From Herbidospora daliensis (GTDB taxonomy: Bacteria; Actinomycetota; Actinomycetes; Streptosporangiales; Streptosporangiaceae): a stretch of 64,000 nucleotides of DNA. The position numbers were made by a program, and so were the translations under genes. Shown piece by piece: positions 8,174-16,922 of this stretch. A model generated the notes under the pieces. That model made no database searches. It saw only the letters and a list, made by a program, of their open reading frames with translations, and had not been told where the DNA came from. Each line of letters opens with the position of its first letter. The first letter of the stretch is position 1. The DNA lies in contig NZ_BBXF01000001.1 of the NCBI RefSeq assembly GCF_001570585.1, forward strand, positions 799,691 through 863,690. Reading direction: 5' to 3'.

Positions 8174-8203
8174 TTGACTGCTGACTGGTTGACCAACCAG
8201 TGT
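8174..8203 (+). promoter_or_regulatory. Promoter and overlapping TetR operator of the acyl-CoA synthetase
   Basis: ACTGGTTG-AC-CAACCAGT (8184-8201) is a perfect palindrome with 8-bp arms. A TTGACT -35 box at 8174-8179 and an 18-base spacer place a -10-like CAGTGT at 8198-8203, so the operator fills the spacer and the start point would fall at or next to the GTG at 8211. That would make the message leaderless, which is common in actinobacteria. The -10 is a poor match, so the start point is tentative; the palindrome is certain. Confidence 0.6.
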
Positions 8204-8210
8204 TGGGAGG

Positions 8211-10217
8211 GTGAGACCCGCGCGCCTGCTCGCTCCCCGTTCGGTCGCCGTCGTCGGCGCTTCGACCCGCCCCGGCTCCTATGGGAACCAGGCGGTCGCC
8301 AACCTGGTCACCGCCGGTTTCCCGGGGGCCGTGTACGGGGTGCACCCCACCGCCCGAGAGGTGCACGGCGTGTCGTGCGTGCCCACGATCGGCGACCTGC
8401 CGATCGCCCCCGACGCGCTCGTGATCGCCACCCCTGCGGCCACCGTGCCGGGTCTTCTCCGGGAGGCGGGGGAACGAGGATGTGGCGGTGCGGTCGTACT
8501 CGCGGCCGGTTTCGCCGAGGTTCCCGGGGGCCGCCCCCTCCAGGACGACCTCCGCCGGATCGCCCTCGATCACGACCTGCCCGTCTGCGGCCCGAACGGG
8601 AACGGGATCGTCTCCGTGGTCGGCCGGGCCCCCATGTGGGGCGACGCCTACCTGCCCCGACGCCCCGGCCCGGTGGCGCTCGTCTCGCAGAGCGGCAACG
8701 TGGCGGTGAACGCGCTGCTCAGCAGGCGGGCGCTGCGCCTGCACACCGTGGTCTCCTGCGGCAACCAGGCGGTTCTCAACGCCTCCGACTACCTCGCCGC
8801 ACTGGCCGAACTCGACGGGGTGCGCTCGGTCGCGCTCTACCTGGAGACCGAGGACCCCGGCCTGCCGAACGCCCTCGCCCTCGCCGCCGAACAGGGCATC
8901 CGGGTGGCCGTCCTGAAGGCGGGCGCCAGCGAGCGGGGCGCCGCCGCCACGTCCGCCCACACCGGCGCGGTCGCGGGCGACCACCGCGTCCTGAAGGCGC
9001 TGGTCGAAGAGGCGGGCGGCGCCTGGGCCCGCAACCCGCACGAGCTCCTGGAGCTGGCGAAGACCCTGAGCCATCGATCGGCACCCGGCGTGCGGGGAAG
9101 CGGGGTGCTGGTGGTGACGTGTTCGGGCGGGGACGCGGCCGTCGCCGCCGACGAGGCCGCCCGGCTCGGGATCCCGCTTCCGGCCCTCAACGCCGGCACG
9201 GTGGACAAGCTCAAGAGCCTGCTTCCCGGTACGGCCACCGCCGCCAACCCCCTCGACTACACCGCCGTCATCTTCGGCGAGACACGGAGGACGGCCGGCA
9301 TCATCACCGCGGCGGGCGGCGACCCGGCGATCGGGGCCGTGCTCGCCTACTACGACCGTCCAGAAGAGATGGACGCCGAGCAGACCCACGCCTGGGACGC
9401 CGCCCTCGAAGGGATCACGGCCGCGGAGCTGGACGTCCCGCTCGTCGTCGCCGCCACGCTGCCCGAGCTGATGCCGGAGGCCACCGCCGAACACCTCACC
9501 GACCTGGGCGTGATCCCGGTCGCGGGCCTGACCGAGGGCCTGCTCTGCGCGAACGCCGTCACGGCCCGCCCCGATCCGGGCCGCCTGCGCAAGATCTCCG
9601 AGCAGGTTTCCCGCAGCCCCGGCCGCTGGCTCAGGGAGGTCGAGGGCAAGGCCCTGCTGAAGGCGCACGGCGTCGCCGTCCCGAAGGGCGCGGTGGCGGA
9701 GAACGCGGAGGACGCCGAGGCGCTCCGGAAGGAGCTGGGCACGGTGGTGGTCAAGGTGGACTCCCCCGACGTCCGCCACAAGGCCGCCGAGGGCGGCGTC
9801 ATCCTCGGCGTCTCCACGCAGAAGGACCTCGAACGGGCGCTGCGGCAGATCCCCCCGCCCGTCCTGGTGGAGGAGATGGTGCCCCAGGGCGTGGAGATCA
9901 TGATCTCCGTCAGGTACGACGCCGTCACGCCGGTCGTCGTCATCGCTCTTGGCGGGGCCTGTGTGGAGGTCTTCGACGACGCCGCCGTCATCCCGCTTCC
10001 CGTCACGGCCGAGCGGGTGGCGGGAGCCGTACAGAAACTGAGAGCCGCGAGGCTCATCCCGGACCTCAAGGCACTCGCCCGGACCGCCGTCGCGATCGCC
10101 GACATGACCCGTCGGGAAGGCTTCGCGCTGGTCGAGGTCAACCCCGTCATCCTGCGGGGCCGGACCGCGACGGCGGTCGACGCCGTCATCTGCCGAGGGC
10201 GCCCTGCAGGTCCATGA
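8211..10217 (+). CDS. ADP-forming acyl-CoA synthetase (acetate-CoA ligase type), CoA-binding plus ATP-grasp domains
   Basis: 668 residues. The N-terminus LLAPRSVAVVGASTRPGSYG is the CoA-binding domain, followed by succinyl-CoA-ligase-like domains (ALVSQSGNVAVN, where the phosphorylated His of typical enzymes lies further on in THTGAVAG-like contexts, here SAHTGAVAGDHR) and a C-terminal ATP-grasp domain (VVKVDSPDVRHKAAEGGVIL; ALVEVNPVIL). It would activate a carboxylic acid with CoA and ATP, giving ADP and phosphate. GTG at 8211 directly abuts GGGAGG, too close for normal Shine-Dalgarno use, which fits leaderless translation. It is divergent from the TetR gene and likely co-regulated with the acyl-CoA dehydrogenase, suggesting activation then desaturation of an acid. 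Its 3' end overlaps the convergent ferritin-like gene by 32 bases. Confidence 0.87.
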   Translation: MRPARLLAPRSVAVVGASTRPGSYGNQAVANLVTAGFPGAVYGVHPTAREVHGVSCVPTIGDLPIAPDALVIATPAATVPGLLREAGERGCGGAVVLAAGFAEVPGGRPLQDDLRRIALDHDLPVCGPNGNGIVSVVGRAPMWGDAYLPRRPGPVALVSQSGNVAVNALLSRRALRLHTVVSCGNQAVLNASDYLAALAELDGVRSVALYLETEDPGLPNALALAAEQGIRVAVLKAGASERGAAATSAHTGAVAGDHRVLKALVEEAGGAWARNPHELLELAKTLSHRSAPGVRGSGVLVVTCSGGDAAVAADEAARLGIPLPALNAGTVDKLKSLLPGTATAANPLDYTAVIFGETRRTAGIITAAGGDPAIGAVLAYYDRPEEMDAEQTHAWDAALEGITAAELDVPLVVAATLPELMPEATAEHLTDLGVIPVAGLTEGLLCANAVTARPDPGRLRKISEQVSRSPGRWLREVEGKALLKAHGVAVPKGAVAENAEDAEALRKELGTVVVKVDSPDVRHKAAEGGVILGVSTQKDLERALRQIPPPVLVEEMVPQGVEIMISVRYDAVTPVVVIALGGACVEVFDDAAVIPLPVTAERVAGAVQKLRAARLIPDLKALARTAVAIADMTRREGFALVEVNPVILRGRTATAVDAVICRGRPAGP

Positions 10218-10602
10218 CGTGGTCCTGCGTCTGCTGGAGCAGCGGGCGCAGCGCCTCGGCCACGTCGGGGAGGCCGAGGGCGATGGCCTGCTCGACCCGT
10301 TCGCGGTAGCGGACCAGCTGGGTCTCCTCCAGTTCCAGGTCCAGCCGGAGGGCGGCGGCGCCGTCGGGGGTGTCGGGGATGTGCGGGACCTTCACCGAGG
10401 GGACGCCGCCGAGGAAGTCGATCTGCTCCGCCAGCGCGCTGGCGTGTTCGAGTTCCTGCGACAGGTGGGCGCGCATCTCTTCGACGATGGGCTGGTATTC
10501 GGCGCCCTTGATGGTCGCCGCGTGCTGGGTGTACTGGACGATCGAGCGGTATTCGCTCTCGAGGTCCTCGTTCAGGAGCGCGATGAATGCCTGTTTGTCC
10601 AT
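10186..10602 (-). CDS. Ferritin-like four-helix-bundle protein
   Basis: 138 residues forming one four-helix bundle. Candidate metal ligands are the Glu residues in NEDLESEY (helix A), the ExxH in SQELEHA (helix B), Glu in LEETQLVRYRERVEQ (helix C) and the D-H in QTQDHVMDL (helix D), so a di-iron site is possible though helix D has Gln where most members have Glu. Such proteins oxidise or bind iron, or act in oxidative stress. ATG at 10602 is 31 bases inside the upstream glycosyltransferase gene. It is the last gene of the response regulator, histidine kinase, glycosyltransferase operon. Confidence 0.82.
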   Translation of the reverse strand: MDKQAFIALLNEDLESEYRSIVQYTQHAATIKGAEYQPIVEEMRAHLSQELEHASALAEQIDFLGGVPSVKVPHIPDTPDGAAALRLDLELEETQLVRYRERVEQAIALGLPDVAEALRPLLQQTQDHVMDLQGALGR

Positions 10603-11303
10603 GCGGCTGCGGCTACCCCGCGTTCGCGTTCCGACACCACCCGGGCCAGGCCGCGCAGCTGGGCGATCGAGGTGCGCACGACGTCCACGCTGCTGTCGGG
10701 GTCGTCGACCCACCGCACCGGCACCTCGTGGACGCGCAGGCCGCGCCACTGGGCCTTGAGCAGCAGTTCGGTGTCGAAGAACCAGGCGTCGTCGGCCACG
10801 TGCGGGAGTAACTCGCGGGCGACCGGGGTGCGCAGCGCCTTGAAGCCGCACTGGGCGTCGGTGAAGCGCGCGCCGAGCGAGCGCAGCAGCCGGTTGTAGG
10901 TGCGGGAGATGAGCTCGCGGCGGGGGCCGCGGATCACCGAGGCGCCGGGGGCCAGGCGGCTGCCGACCGCGACGTCGCACTCGCCGGCCAGCAGCGGGGT
11001 GACGAGCGGCACGAAGGCGGCCAGATCGGTCGACAGGTCGACGTCCATGTACGCCACCACGTCGGCCTCGCTCCACGACCAGGCCTCCCGGAGGGCCAGG
11101 CCCCGGCCCTTGGACTCCAGGCGGATCGTCCGGACGTCGTCGAGGGAGCGGGCGATCGACCAGGTCGCGTCGGTGGAGCCGTTGTCGGCCACGGTCACCT
11201 GGGCCGGGAAGGGGCACTCCCGTTTGAGGAAGTCGAGCAGCGTGGACACGCTGGAGGCGAGCACCCGTTCCTCGTTGTAGACGGGCAGGACGATCTCGAT
11301 CAC
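10572..11303 (-). CDS. Family 2 glycosyltransferase (dolichol-phosphate-mannose-synthase-like)
   Basis: 243 residues, GT-A fold. Sugar-nucleotide binding motifs are at the N-terminus (EIVLPVYNEERVL; VADNGSTDATW) and the metal-binding DxD is YMDVDLSTD near residue 88. QCGFKALR and the following acidic WFFDTELLLKA match polyprenyl-phosphate sugar transferases. No C-terminal membrane domain is present, so it probably works at the membrane face on a lipid carrier. The ATG at 11303 overlaps the kinase stop by four bases (ATGA), giving translational coupling with a signal-transduction pair and hinting at cell-envelope stress output. Confidence 0.86.
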   Translation of the reverse strand: MIEIVLPVYNEERVLASSVSTLLDFLKRECPFPAQVTVADNGSTDATWSIARSLDDVRTIRLESKGRGLALREAWSWSEADVVAYMDVDLSTDLAAFVPLVTPLLAGECDVAVGSRLAPGASVIRGPRRELISRTYNRLLRSLGARFTDAQCGFKALRTPVARELLPHVADDAWFFDTELLLKAQWRGLRVHEVPVRWVDDPDSSVDVVRTSIAQLRGLARVVSERERGVAAAAWTNRHSSRS

Positions 11304-12646
11304 GCGGCGGACCCGGGGAGCCGCACGGTCACGGTCGTGCCGCCCGACGGCCCGCTCACCAGGCTCACCTCGCCGTCGGCCGCCTTCACCGCCTGGGCGA
11401 CGATGGCCAGGCCCAGGCCGGAGCCCGGCAGGCTGCGGGCGGCGGGCGAGCGCCAGAAGCGTTCGAAGACGTGCGGGAGCTCCTCGTCGGCGATGCCCGG
11501 CCCCTCGTCGCGGACGGTCAGTTCGCCGTCCCGCAAGCGGACGCTCACGGTGCCCCCCTCTGGGCTGAACTTGACCGCATTGTCCAGAATGTTAACGGCC
11601 GCGCGCTGCAACCCGCGCACGTCCCCGCTCACCCGCCACGGGGACAACTCCACGTCGAAGACCAGCCCCGGGCCGCGCCGCCGGGCCCGGTCGACGGCGG
11701 CGGCGACCACGTCCTGGAACTCCACGTCGCCGCGGGTGGAGGCGGTCTCCGCGTTCCGCGACAGTTCCAGCAGGTCGGCGATGAGGGAGGACATCTCCTC
11801 GAACTGCTCCTTGACGCTGACCAGCAGCAGGCGCTTGCTCTCGGCCTCCAGCGGCCGGCCGGTGTTCTCGCTGCGCAGCAGCAGGTCGATGTTGGTGCGC
11901 AGCGACGTCAGCGGGGTGCGCAGCTCGTGGCCGGCGTCGGAGACGAGCTGCCGCTGCCGGTCGCGCGAGGCGGCCAGCGCGGCGGTCATCGTGTTGAACG
12001 CGGCCCCCAGGCGGGCGATCTCGTCCTTGCCGTCGACCGGGATGCGCACCTCCAGGTCCTCGGTCCTGGCCACGTGCTCGACCGCGCCCGTCAGCGAGGC
12101 GACGGGACGCAGAGCGGTGCGGGCCAGGTAGAGGCCGGTGACGCAGGCGCCGAGCACCCCGACGGCGCAGACCCCCGCGAGCACCAGGCCGAGCACCCGC
12201 AACGAGGTGTCCATCTCGCGCGTCGACCGGAACACGGTCAGCGCGGTGCCGGGCTTGAACCACTCGGTGTAGGCGATGACGGGCGTGCGGTACTTGCCGC
12301 GCAGCACGCCGTCGCGCACCACCGGCCGCCCCTCGGCGGCGGTGAGCGCGAGTTCGGCGGGCAGCGGGTCGAGCGCCGAGGAGCCCTCCTGGCAGATCGA
12401 CCCGTCTGACCTGACGAGCTGCCAGCCGCGCCCCGACGGGTCCCACGGCTGGTCGCGGTGGTCCTGCCCGCAGCGCGCCAGCGCCTGCGCGACCTGCACG
12501 TCGAGCACGGGGAACTGCTCCAGCGACTCCACCAGCTGGTCGCGCATCTGGTCGCGGACGATCAGCCAGCTCGCCCCGGCGCAGACCGCGATGGCCACCG
12601 CCACCGCCACCGCGATGACGAACGTGACGCGCCGCCGCAGGCTCAC
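11300..12646 (-). CDS. Two-component sensor histidine kinase (MprB/PrrB type)
   Basis: 448 residues from the GTG that overlaps the response-regulator stop (GTGA). Membrane segment 1 is about residues 8-28, an extracytoplasmic sensor domain of ~120 residues with two Cys follows, then membrane segment 2 (about 150-172), HAMP (about 172-225), dimerisation domain with phospho-acceptor His240 in [14 protein letters not shown], and HATPase domain with the N box ([14 protein letters not shown]), G1 ([11 protein letters not shown]) and G2 (GSGLGLAI). The architecture and the preceding OmpR regulator resemble the envelope-stress system MprAB of mycobacteria, but orthology is not proven. Confidence 0.9.
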   Translation of the reverse strand: MSLRRRVTFVIAVAVAVAIAVCAGASWLIVRDQMRDQLVESLEQFPVLDVQVAQALARCGQDHRDQPWDPSGRGWQLVRSDGSICQEGSSALDPLPAELALTAAEGRPVVRDGVLRGKYRTPVIAYTEWFKPGTALTVFRSTREMDTSLRVLGLVLAGVCAVGVLGACVTGLYLARTALRPVASLTGAVEHVARTEDLEVRIPVDGKDEIARLGAAFNTMTAALAASRDRQRQLVSDAGHELRTPLTSLRTNIDLLLRSENTGRPLEAESKRLLLVSVKEQFEEMSSLIADLLELSRNAETASTRGDVEFQDVVAAAVDRARRRGPGLVFDVELSPWRVSGDVRGLQRAAVNILDNAVKFSPEGGTVSVRLRDGELTVRDEGPGIADEELPHVFERFWRSPAARSLPGSGLGLAIVAQAVKAADGEVSLVSGPSGGTTVTVRLPGSAA

Positions 12647-13344
12647 GACGCGGCCTTCAGCACGTAGCCGACCCCGCGCACGGTGTGGATCAGCCGGGGT
12701 TCCCCGTCGGCCTCGGTCTTGCGGCGCAGGTACATGACGTAGACGTCCAGGGAGTTGGACGACGGCTCGAAGTCGAAGCCCCACACCGCGCTGAGGATCT
12801 GCTCGCGGCTGAGCACCTGGCGGGGATGGGCCAGGAACAGCTCCAGCAGCAGGAACTCGGTCCGGGTCAGGTCGAGCTCGCGCCGCCCGCGCCGCACCTC
12901 CCGGGTGCCGGGGTTCATCCGCAGCCCCTCGAACGCCAGCTCGTCGCCGCCGGCGGAGGCCAGCGCGCTGCGCCGCAGCAGCGCCCTGACCCGGGCCAGC
13001 AGCTCGTCGAGCTCGAACGGCTTGACCAGGTAGTCGTCGGCCCCGGCGTCCAGGCCCGAGACGCGGTCGCCGACGGCGTCGCGGGCGGTCAGCATCAGGA
13101 TCGGCACGTGGTCGCCGACCGCGCGCAGGCGGCGGCAGGTGGTGAGCCCGTCGAGGCGCGGCATCATGACGTCGAGCAGGACGGCGTCGTAGGGCTCGCG
13201 CTGGAGTTCGGCCAGCGCGGCCAGCCCGTCGGAAGCCACCCCGACCCGGTATCCCTCGAACTCCAGGCTGCGCCGCAGCGCCTCGCGCAGGGCGGGTTCG
13301 TCGTCGACGACCAGGAGCCGGGGTGTCTCGTCCGTCACGTTCAC
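12643..13344 (-). CDS. OmpR-family response regulator (MprA type)
   Basis: 233 residues: receiver domain with acidic pair DDE near 14-16, phospho-acceptor Asp58 in [12 protein letters not shown], conserved Lys in [11 protein letters not shown], then a winged-helix DNA-binding domain ([21 protein letters not shown]-terminal [10 protein letters not shown]). GTG at 13344 is used, with GAGGTGG about ten bases upstream. It is the first gene of the operon with the kinase, glycosyltransferase and ferritin-like gene. Confidence 0.92.
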   Translation of the reverse strand: MNVTDETPRLLVVDDEPALREALRRSLEFEGYRVGVASDGLAALAELQREPYDAVLLDVMMPRLDGLTTCRRLRAVGDHVPILMLTARDAVGDRVSGLDAGADDYLVKPFELDELLARVRALLRRSALASAGGDELAFEGLRMNPGTREVRRGRRELDLTRTEFLLLELFLAHPRQVLSREQILSAVWGFDFEPSSNSLDVYVMYLRRKTEADGEPRLIHTVRGVGYVLKAAS

Positions 13345-13372
13345 ACGGTAACGACCACCTCTGAGAGGACCC

Positions 13373-14860
13373 TTAACGTCCCAGAACGGCCATCGCCGCG
13401 TTGTGGCCGGGGATGCCGCTCACCCCGCCGCCGCGCCGCGCGCCCGCGCCGCACAGCAGCAGCCGTTCGTGGACGGTCTCCACGCCCCAGCGGCCCTCTC
13501 CCTCGGCGTAGGGCCAGGACAGGTCCTGGTGGAAGATGTGGCCTCCGGGGAGGGCCGCGTCCTTCTCCAGGTCGAGGGGGGTCTTGGCCTCCAGGCAGCC
13601 GGGCAGCAGCACGTCCTCGATCGGCTCGGCCAGCACGGAGTCGATCGAGGCGAGGGTGCGGCGGACCGCCTCGTCCTTGGCCTCCGGGCGGCCGAACAGC
13701 CGGGCGGGCATGTGCAGGCCGAACAGCGTCATCGTCTGGGCGCCCGACCTGCGCAGGTCGGCGCCGAGGATCGACGGGTCGGTCAGCGAGTGGCAGTAGA
13801 CCTCGGCGGGCGGCAGCGCGGGGATCTCCCCCGCCGACGCCTGCCGGAAGGCGGCGGCGAGCTGGTCGCGGCTCTCGTTGATGTGGAAGGTGCCGCTGAA
13901 CGCCTCGCGCGGGTCGACCGAGCGGTCCTTCAGCCGGGGCAGCCGCTTCAGCACCATGTTGATCTTGAGCTGGGCGCCTTCGGGCCGCTCAGGGCTCTCC
14001 TCGCCGAGCAGCCGCGCGAGCGTGAAGGGCGGCAGGTTCGCGAGCACCTTCCCGCCGGTCACGGTGTGCTCGCCCTTCTCATCCCGGTACGTCACCTCGC
14101 CGGTCGCCGGGTCGATCGCGACCACCTCGGCGTCGAGCCGGATCTGCGCGCCCGCCTTGACGGCGATGTCGGCGAGCCCGCCCGTGACGGCGCCCATGCC
14201 GCCCACCGGGACGTTCCAGTCGCCCGTGCCGTCGCCGACGACGTGGTAGAGGAAACACCGGTTCGCCAGCAGGTCGGCGTCGGGGTCGGCGAACGTGCCG
14301 ATCAGGGCGTCGGTCAGCACCACCCCGCGCACCACGTCGTCGGCGAACCGCTCGTTCACCACCTGGCCGATGGGCCGTTCGAACAGGTCGGTCCACGGCT
14401 CGCCCACGACCTCGCGCAGCCGCTCGCGCGGCATCAGCGGCTCGATCAGGGTGGGCGCGATCGCCGTCGCGGCGGCGGCCGTCATGGCGTAGAAGCGCCG
14501 CCAGGCGACGATCTCGTGGCCGCTGCCGGTGATGTTCGCGAACGAGGCGGCGGTGCGGTCGGCGTCGCCGCCGTCGACCAGCAGCCCGGCGTCGCCCACC
14601 GGCGTGTACGACGAGAAGCGCCGCCGCCGCAGGTCGAGCGGCAGCCCCAGGTCGGTCACGACCTTGGAGGGCAGCAGGCTGACGAGGTAGGAGTAGCGCG
14701 AGACCCGGGCCTCGACGCCCGGGAACGCCTGGGCCGAGACGGCCAGGCCGCCCACGTGGCCGAACTTCTCCAGCAGGAGCACGCTCCTGCCCGCGCGGGC
14801 GAGATAGGCGGCGGCGACCAGGCCGTTGTGGCCGGCCCCGCAGATGACGACGTCGAACAT
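13373..14860 (-). CDS. FAD-dependent phytoene-desaturase-like oxidoreductase
   Basis: 495 residues. The dinucleotide-binding motif is at the extreme N-terminus ([20 protein letters not shown]) with the Glu-Lys ribose step ([11 protein letters not shown]). The C-terminal flavin motif ([20 protein letters not shown]) is of the CrtI-like NAD(P)/FAD amine-oxidoreductase group. It is longer than a simple oxidoreductase and close to CrtI, but no carotenoid genes (crtB, crtE) are nearby, so the substrate is unknown. ATG at 14860 follows GAGGGG by eight bases; an upstream frame lacks a ribosome site. It is transcribed toward the two-component operon, 28 bases upstream of it, and could be co-transcribed. 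Confidence 0.82.
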   Translation of the reverse strand: MFDVVICGAGHNGLVAAAYLARAGRSVLLLEKFGHVGGLAVSAQAFPGVEARVSRYSYLVSLLPSKVVTDLGLPLDLRRRRFSSYTPVGDAGLLVDGGDADRTAASFANITGSGHEIVAWRRFYAMTAAAATAIAPTLIEPLMPRERLREVVGEPWTDLFERPIGQVVNERFADDVVRGVVLTDALIGTFADPDADLLANRCFLYHVVGDGTGDWNVPVGGMGAVTGGLADIAVKAGAQIRLDAEVVAIDPATGEVTYRDEKGEHTVTGGKVLANLPPFTLARLLGEESPERPEGAQLKINMVLKRLPRLKDRSVDPREAFSGTFHINESRDQLAAAFRQASAGEIPALPPAEVYCHSLTDPSILGADLRRSGAQTMTLFGLHMPARLFGRPEAKDEAVRRTLASIDSVLAEPIEDVLLPGCLEAKTPLDLEKDAALPGGHIFHQDLSWPYAEGEGRWGVETVHERLLLCGAGARRGGGVSGIPGHNAAMAVLGR

Positions 14861-15007
14861 GGTGGGTTCCCCTCGATTCGCGGCCGGTGCGGAGACGCGA
14901 AGAGGGCTAGAGACCGGTCTGCCAATGGGGCTGCGGCGGGGACACCATGCCCGCACCCTACATTTATGAGTGCTCTGGGACCACCTGCGACGTATGGGGA
15001 TATTTCA

Positions 15008-15916
15008 ATGATCAAGCGTTCCGAGGAAGTGGCGACCGCGCTCGCGGAGGGCCGCCCGGTGGTGGCACTGGAGTCGACCATCATCTCCCACGGCCTGCCG
15101 CAGCCCAGGAACCTCGAAGTGGCCCGTGAGCTCGAAGGACTCGTCAGGGCGGGCGGCGCGGTCCCGGCCACGATCGCGGTGCTCGACGGCGTGCCGCGCG
15201 CCGGGCTGACCGACGAGGAGCTGGTGCGGGTCGCGACCGAGCCGGGGCTGCGCAAGCTCGGCTTCCGCGACCTGGCGCCGTGCGCGACGCTCAAGCTGAG
15301 CGGCGCGACGACGGTGTCGGCGACCTCGTTCCTGGCCGCGCGGGCGGGCCTGCGGGTGTTCGCCACCGGCGGCCTCGGCGGCGTGCACCGCGGCTACACC
15401 TCGGTGCAGGACGAATCGGCCGACATCGACACGCTCAGCCGCACCCGCATCACCGTCGTCTGCGCCGGCGTGAAGTCGATCCTCGACGTGCCCGCCACCC
15501 TGCAGCGCCTGGAGACCCGCCAGGTCACCGTGGTCGGCTACCGAACCGACGCCTTCCCCGGCTTCTACCTGCACACCTCCGGCGAGCCGGTCGACTGGCG
15601 CATCGAGTCGCCGCAGGAGGCGGCCGGCATCATGCGCGCCCAGGACGCCCTCGGCGGCCCCGAGACCGCCCTGATCGTCGCCAACCCCGTCCCCGAGGAC
15701 GAGCAGCTCGACCCGGCGCTGCACGACCGCGTCCTGGCCGAGGCCCTCGCGGCCGCCGAGACCAGCGGAGTGACAGGTCAGGCCATCACCCCCTACTTGC
15801 TGGAATACCTGGTCGAGGCCACCCAAGGCGCCTCACTTGCGGCCAACCTCGCGGCAGTACGCGGAAACACCCGCCTCGCGGCGGAAATCGCGTCATCCTG
15901 GACGCCGGAGAATTGA
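15008..15916 (+). CDS. psuG: Pseudouridine-5'-phosphate glycosidase
   Basis: 302 residues, normal length. Splits pseudouridine 5'-phosphate into uracil and ribose 5-phosphate. Family motifs are all visible: VALESTIISHGLPQPRN with the catalytic Glu, TLKLSG and CAGVKSILDVP with the conserved lysines, and FATGGLGGVHRG. ATG at 15008 is chosen since the family begins close to the S-E-E-V segment; an in-frame ATG at 14966 would add 14 residues. The ribosome site is weak. The downstream kinase starts six bases after the stop, completing a psuG-psuK pair for salvage of pseudouridine from RNA turnover. Confidence 0.93.
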   Translation: MIKRSEEVATALAEGRPVVALESTIISHGLPQPRNLEVARELEGLVRAGGAVPATIAVLDGVPRAGLTDEELVRVATEPGLRKLGFRDLAPCATLKLSGATTVSATSFLAARAGLRVFATGGLGGVHRGYTSVQDESADIDTLSRTRITVVCAGVKSILDVPATLQRLETRQVTVVGYRTDAFPGFYLHTSGEPVDWRIESPQEAAGIMRAQDALGGPETALIVANPVPEDEQLDPALHDRVLAEALAAAETSGVTGQAITPYLLEYLVEATQGASLAANLAAVRGNTRLAAEIASSWTPEN

Positions 15917-15921
15917 GGGAC

Positions 15922-16857
15922 ATGAGGGGGCTCTTGGTGATCGGCGATGTCGTGACCGACGTCGTCGCGCTCCGTGCGGAGCCGGTGGCCACGGGCACCG
16001 ACACCGAGGCCGACATCACGCTGCGGCCGGGCGGCTCGGGCGCCAACACCGCCGCGTGGGCCGCCCACCTGGGCGGCGACGCCCGGTTGCTGGCCCGCGT
16101 CGGCGCCGACACGGCCGCGTGGCACCTGAACGCGCTGGGCGGCGTCAAAACGCATGTGACCGTCGACCCCGCCCGCCCGACCGCCGTCGTCATCGCCATG
16201 GTCGACGACGCGGGCGAGCGGTCGTTCCTCACCAACCGGGGCGCGGCGCGGCACCTGGGCCCCGGCGACTGGACCGGCGCGCTGCTCGACGGCGTCGGCT
16301 GCCTCCACCTGTCCGGCTACCTCATGTGGACGCCCGAGGGACTGGAACTGGCCCGCATCGCCATGCGGGCCGCGAAGGACCTCCCCTGGGACGTCACCGT
16401 CAGCGTCGACCCCGCCTCGACCCGGTTCCTGCACGAGTTCGGGACCGAACGTTTCGTGGAGGAGACGCGGGCGGCCGACGTGATCATCCCCAACCGCGAC
16501 GAGGCGCTCGCCCTGACGGGAGCCGCGGAGCCGGAGCGGGCGGCCGAACTCCTCGGCGACATCTACGGAACCGCCGTCGTGAAGCTCGGCCCGGCGGGCG
16601 CGCTTCTCGCCCAAGACGGGCGTATCGTTGCTCGGGCCGGTGCCGTCACGGCGGGGCCGGCCGACCGCGTCGTCGACTCCACGGGCGCGGGAGACGCGTT
16701 CGCGGCCGGGTTCCTCACGGCACGACTCGCGGGTTCCACCCGTTCCGAATGTCTCGAAGCGGGCTGCCGCGCAGGCCGGCGGGCCGTTGGGCTTGTCGGC
16801 GGCCGTCCTCCGGCCGTCAAGAACGCAACAGAGCTTTACCCTATTGACACCAATTGA
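15922..16857 (+). CDS. PfkB-family carbohydrate kinase, probable pseudouridine kinase
   Basis: 311 residues of ribokinase fold. N-terminal signature region GSGANTAAWAAHLGG and C-terminal signature DSTGAGDAFAAGFL, with the catalytic Asp in GAGD, are intact. Position directly behind psuG suggests phosphorylation of pseudouridine to its 5'-phosphate, supplying the psuG substrate; without the neighbour I would only call it a sugar or nucleoside kinase. ATG at 15922 is preferred; a TTG at 15913 is in frame and overlaps the psuG stop. Confidence 0.82.
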   Translation: MRGLLVIGDVVTDVVALRAEPVATGTDTEADITLRPGGSGANTAAWAAHLGGDARLLARVGADTAAWHLNALGGVKTHVTVDPARPTAVVIAMVDDAGERSFLTNRGAARHLGPGDWTGALLDGVGCLHLSGYLMWTPEGLELARIAMRAAKDLPWDVTVSVDPASTRFLHEFGTERFVEETRAADVIIPNRDEALALTGAAEPERAAELLGDIYGTAVVKLGPAGALLAQDGRIVARAGAVTAGPADRVVDSTGAGDAFAAGFLTARLAGSTRSECLEAGCRAGRRAVGLVGGRPPAVKNATELYPIDTN

Positions 16858-16922
16858 TAGCTTGCGGCGTAAGCTGCACCATTAGCAACAAGCGTCACTC
16901 TCGGGAGGGTGCGGTCAAACCG

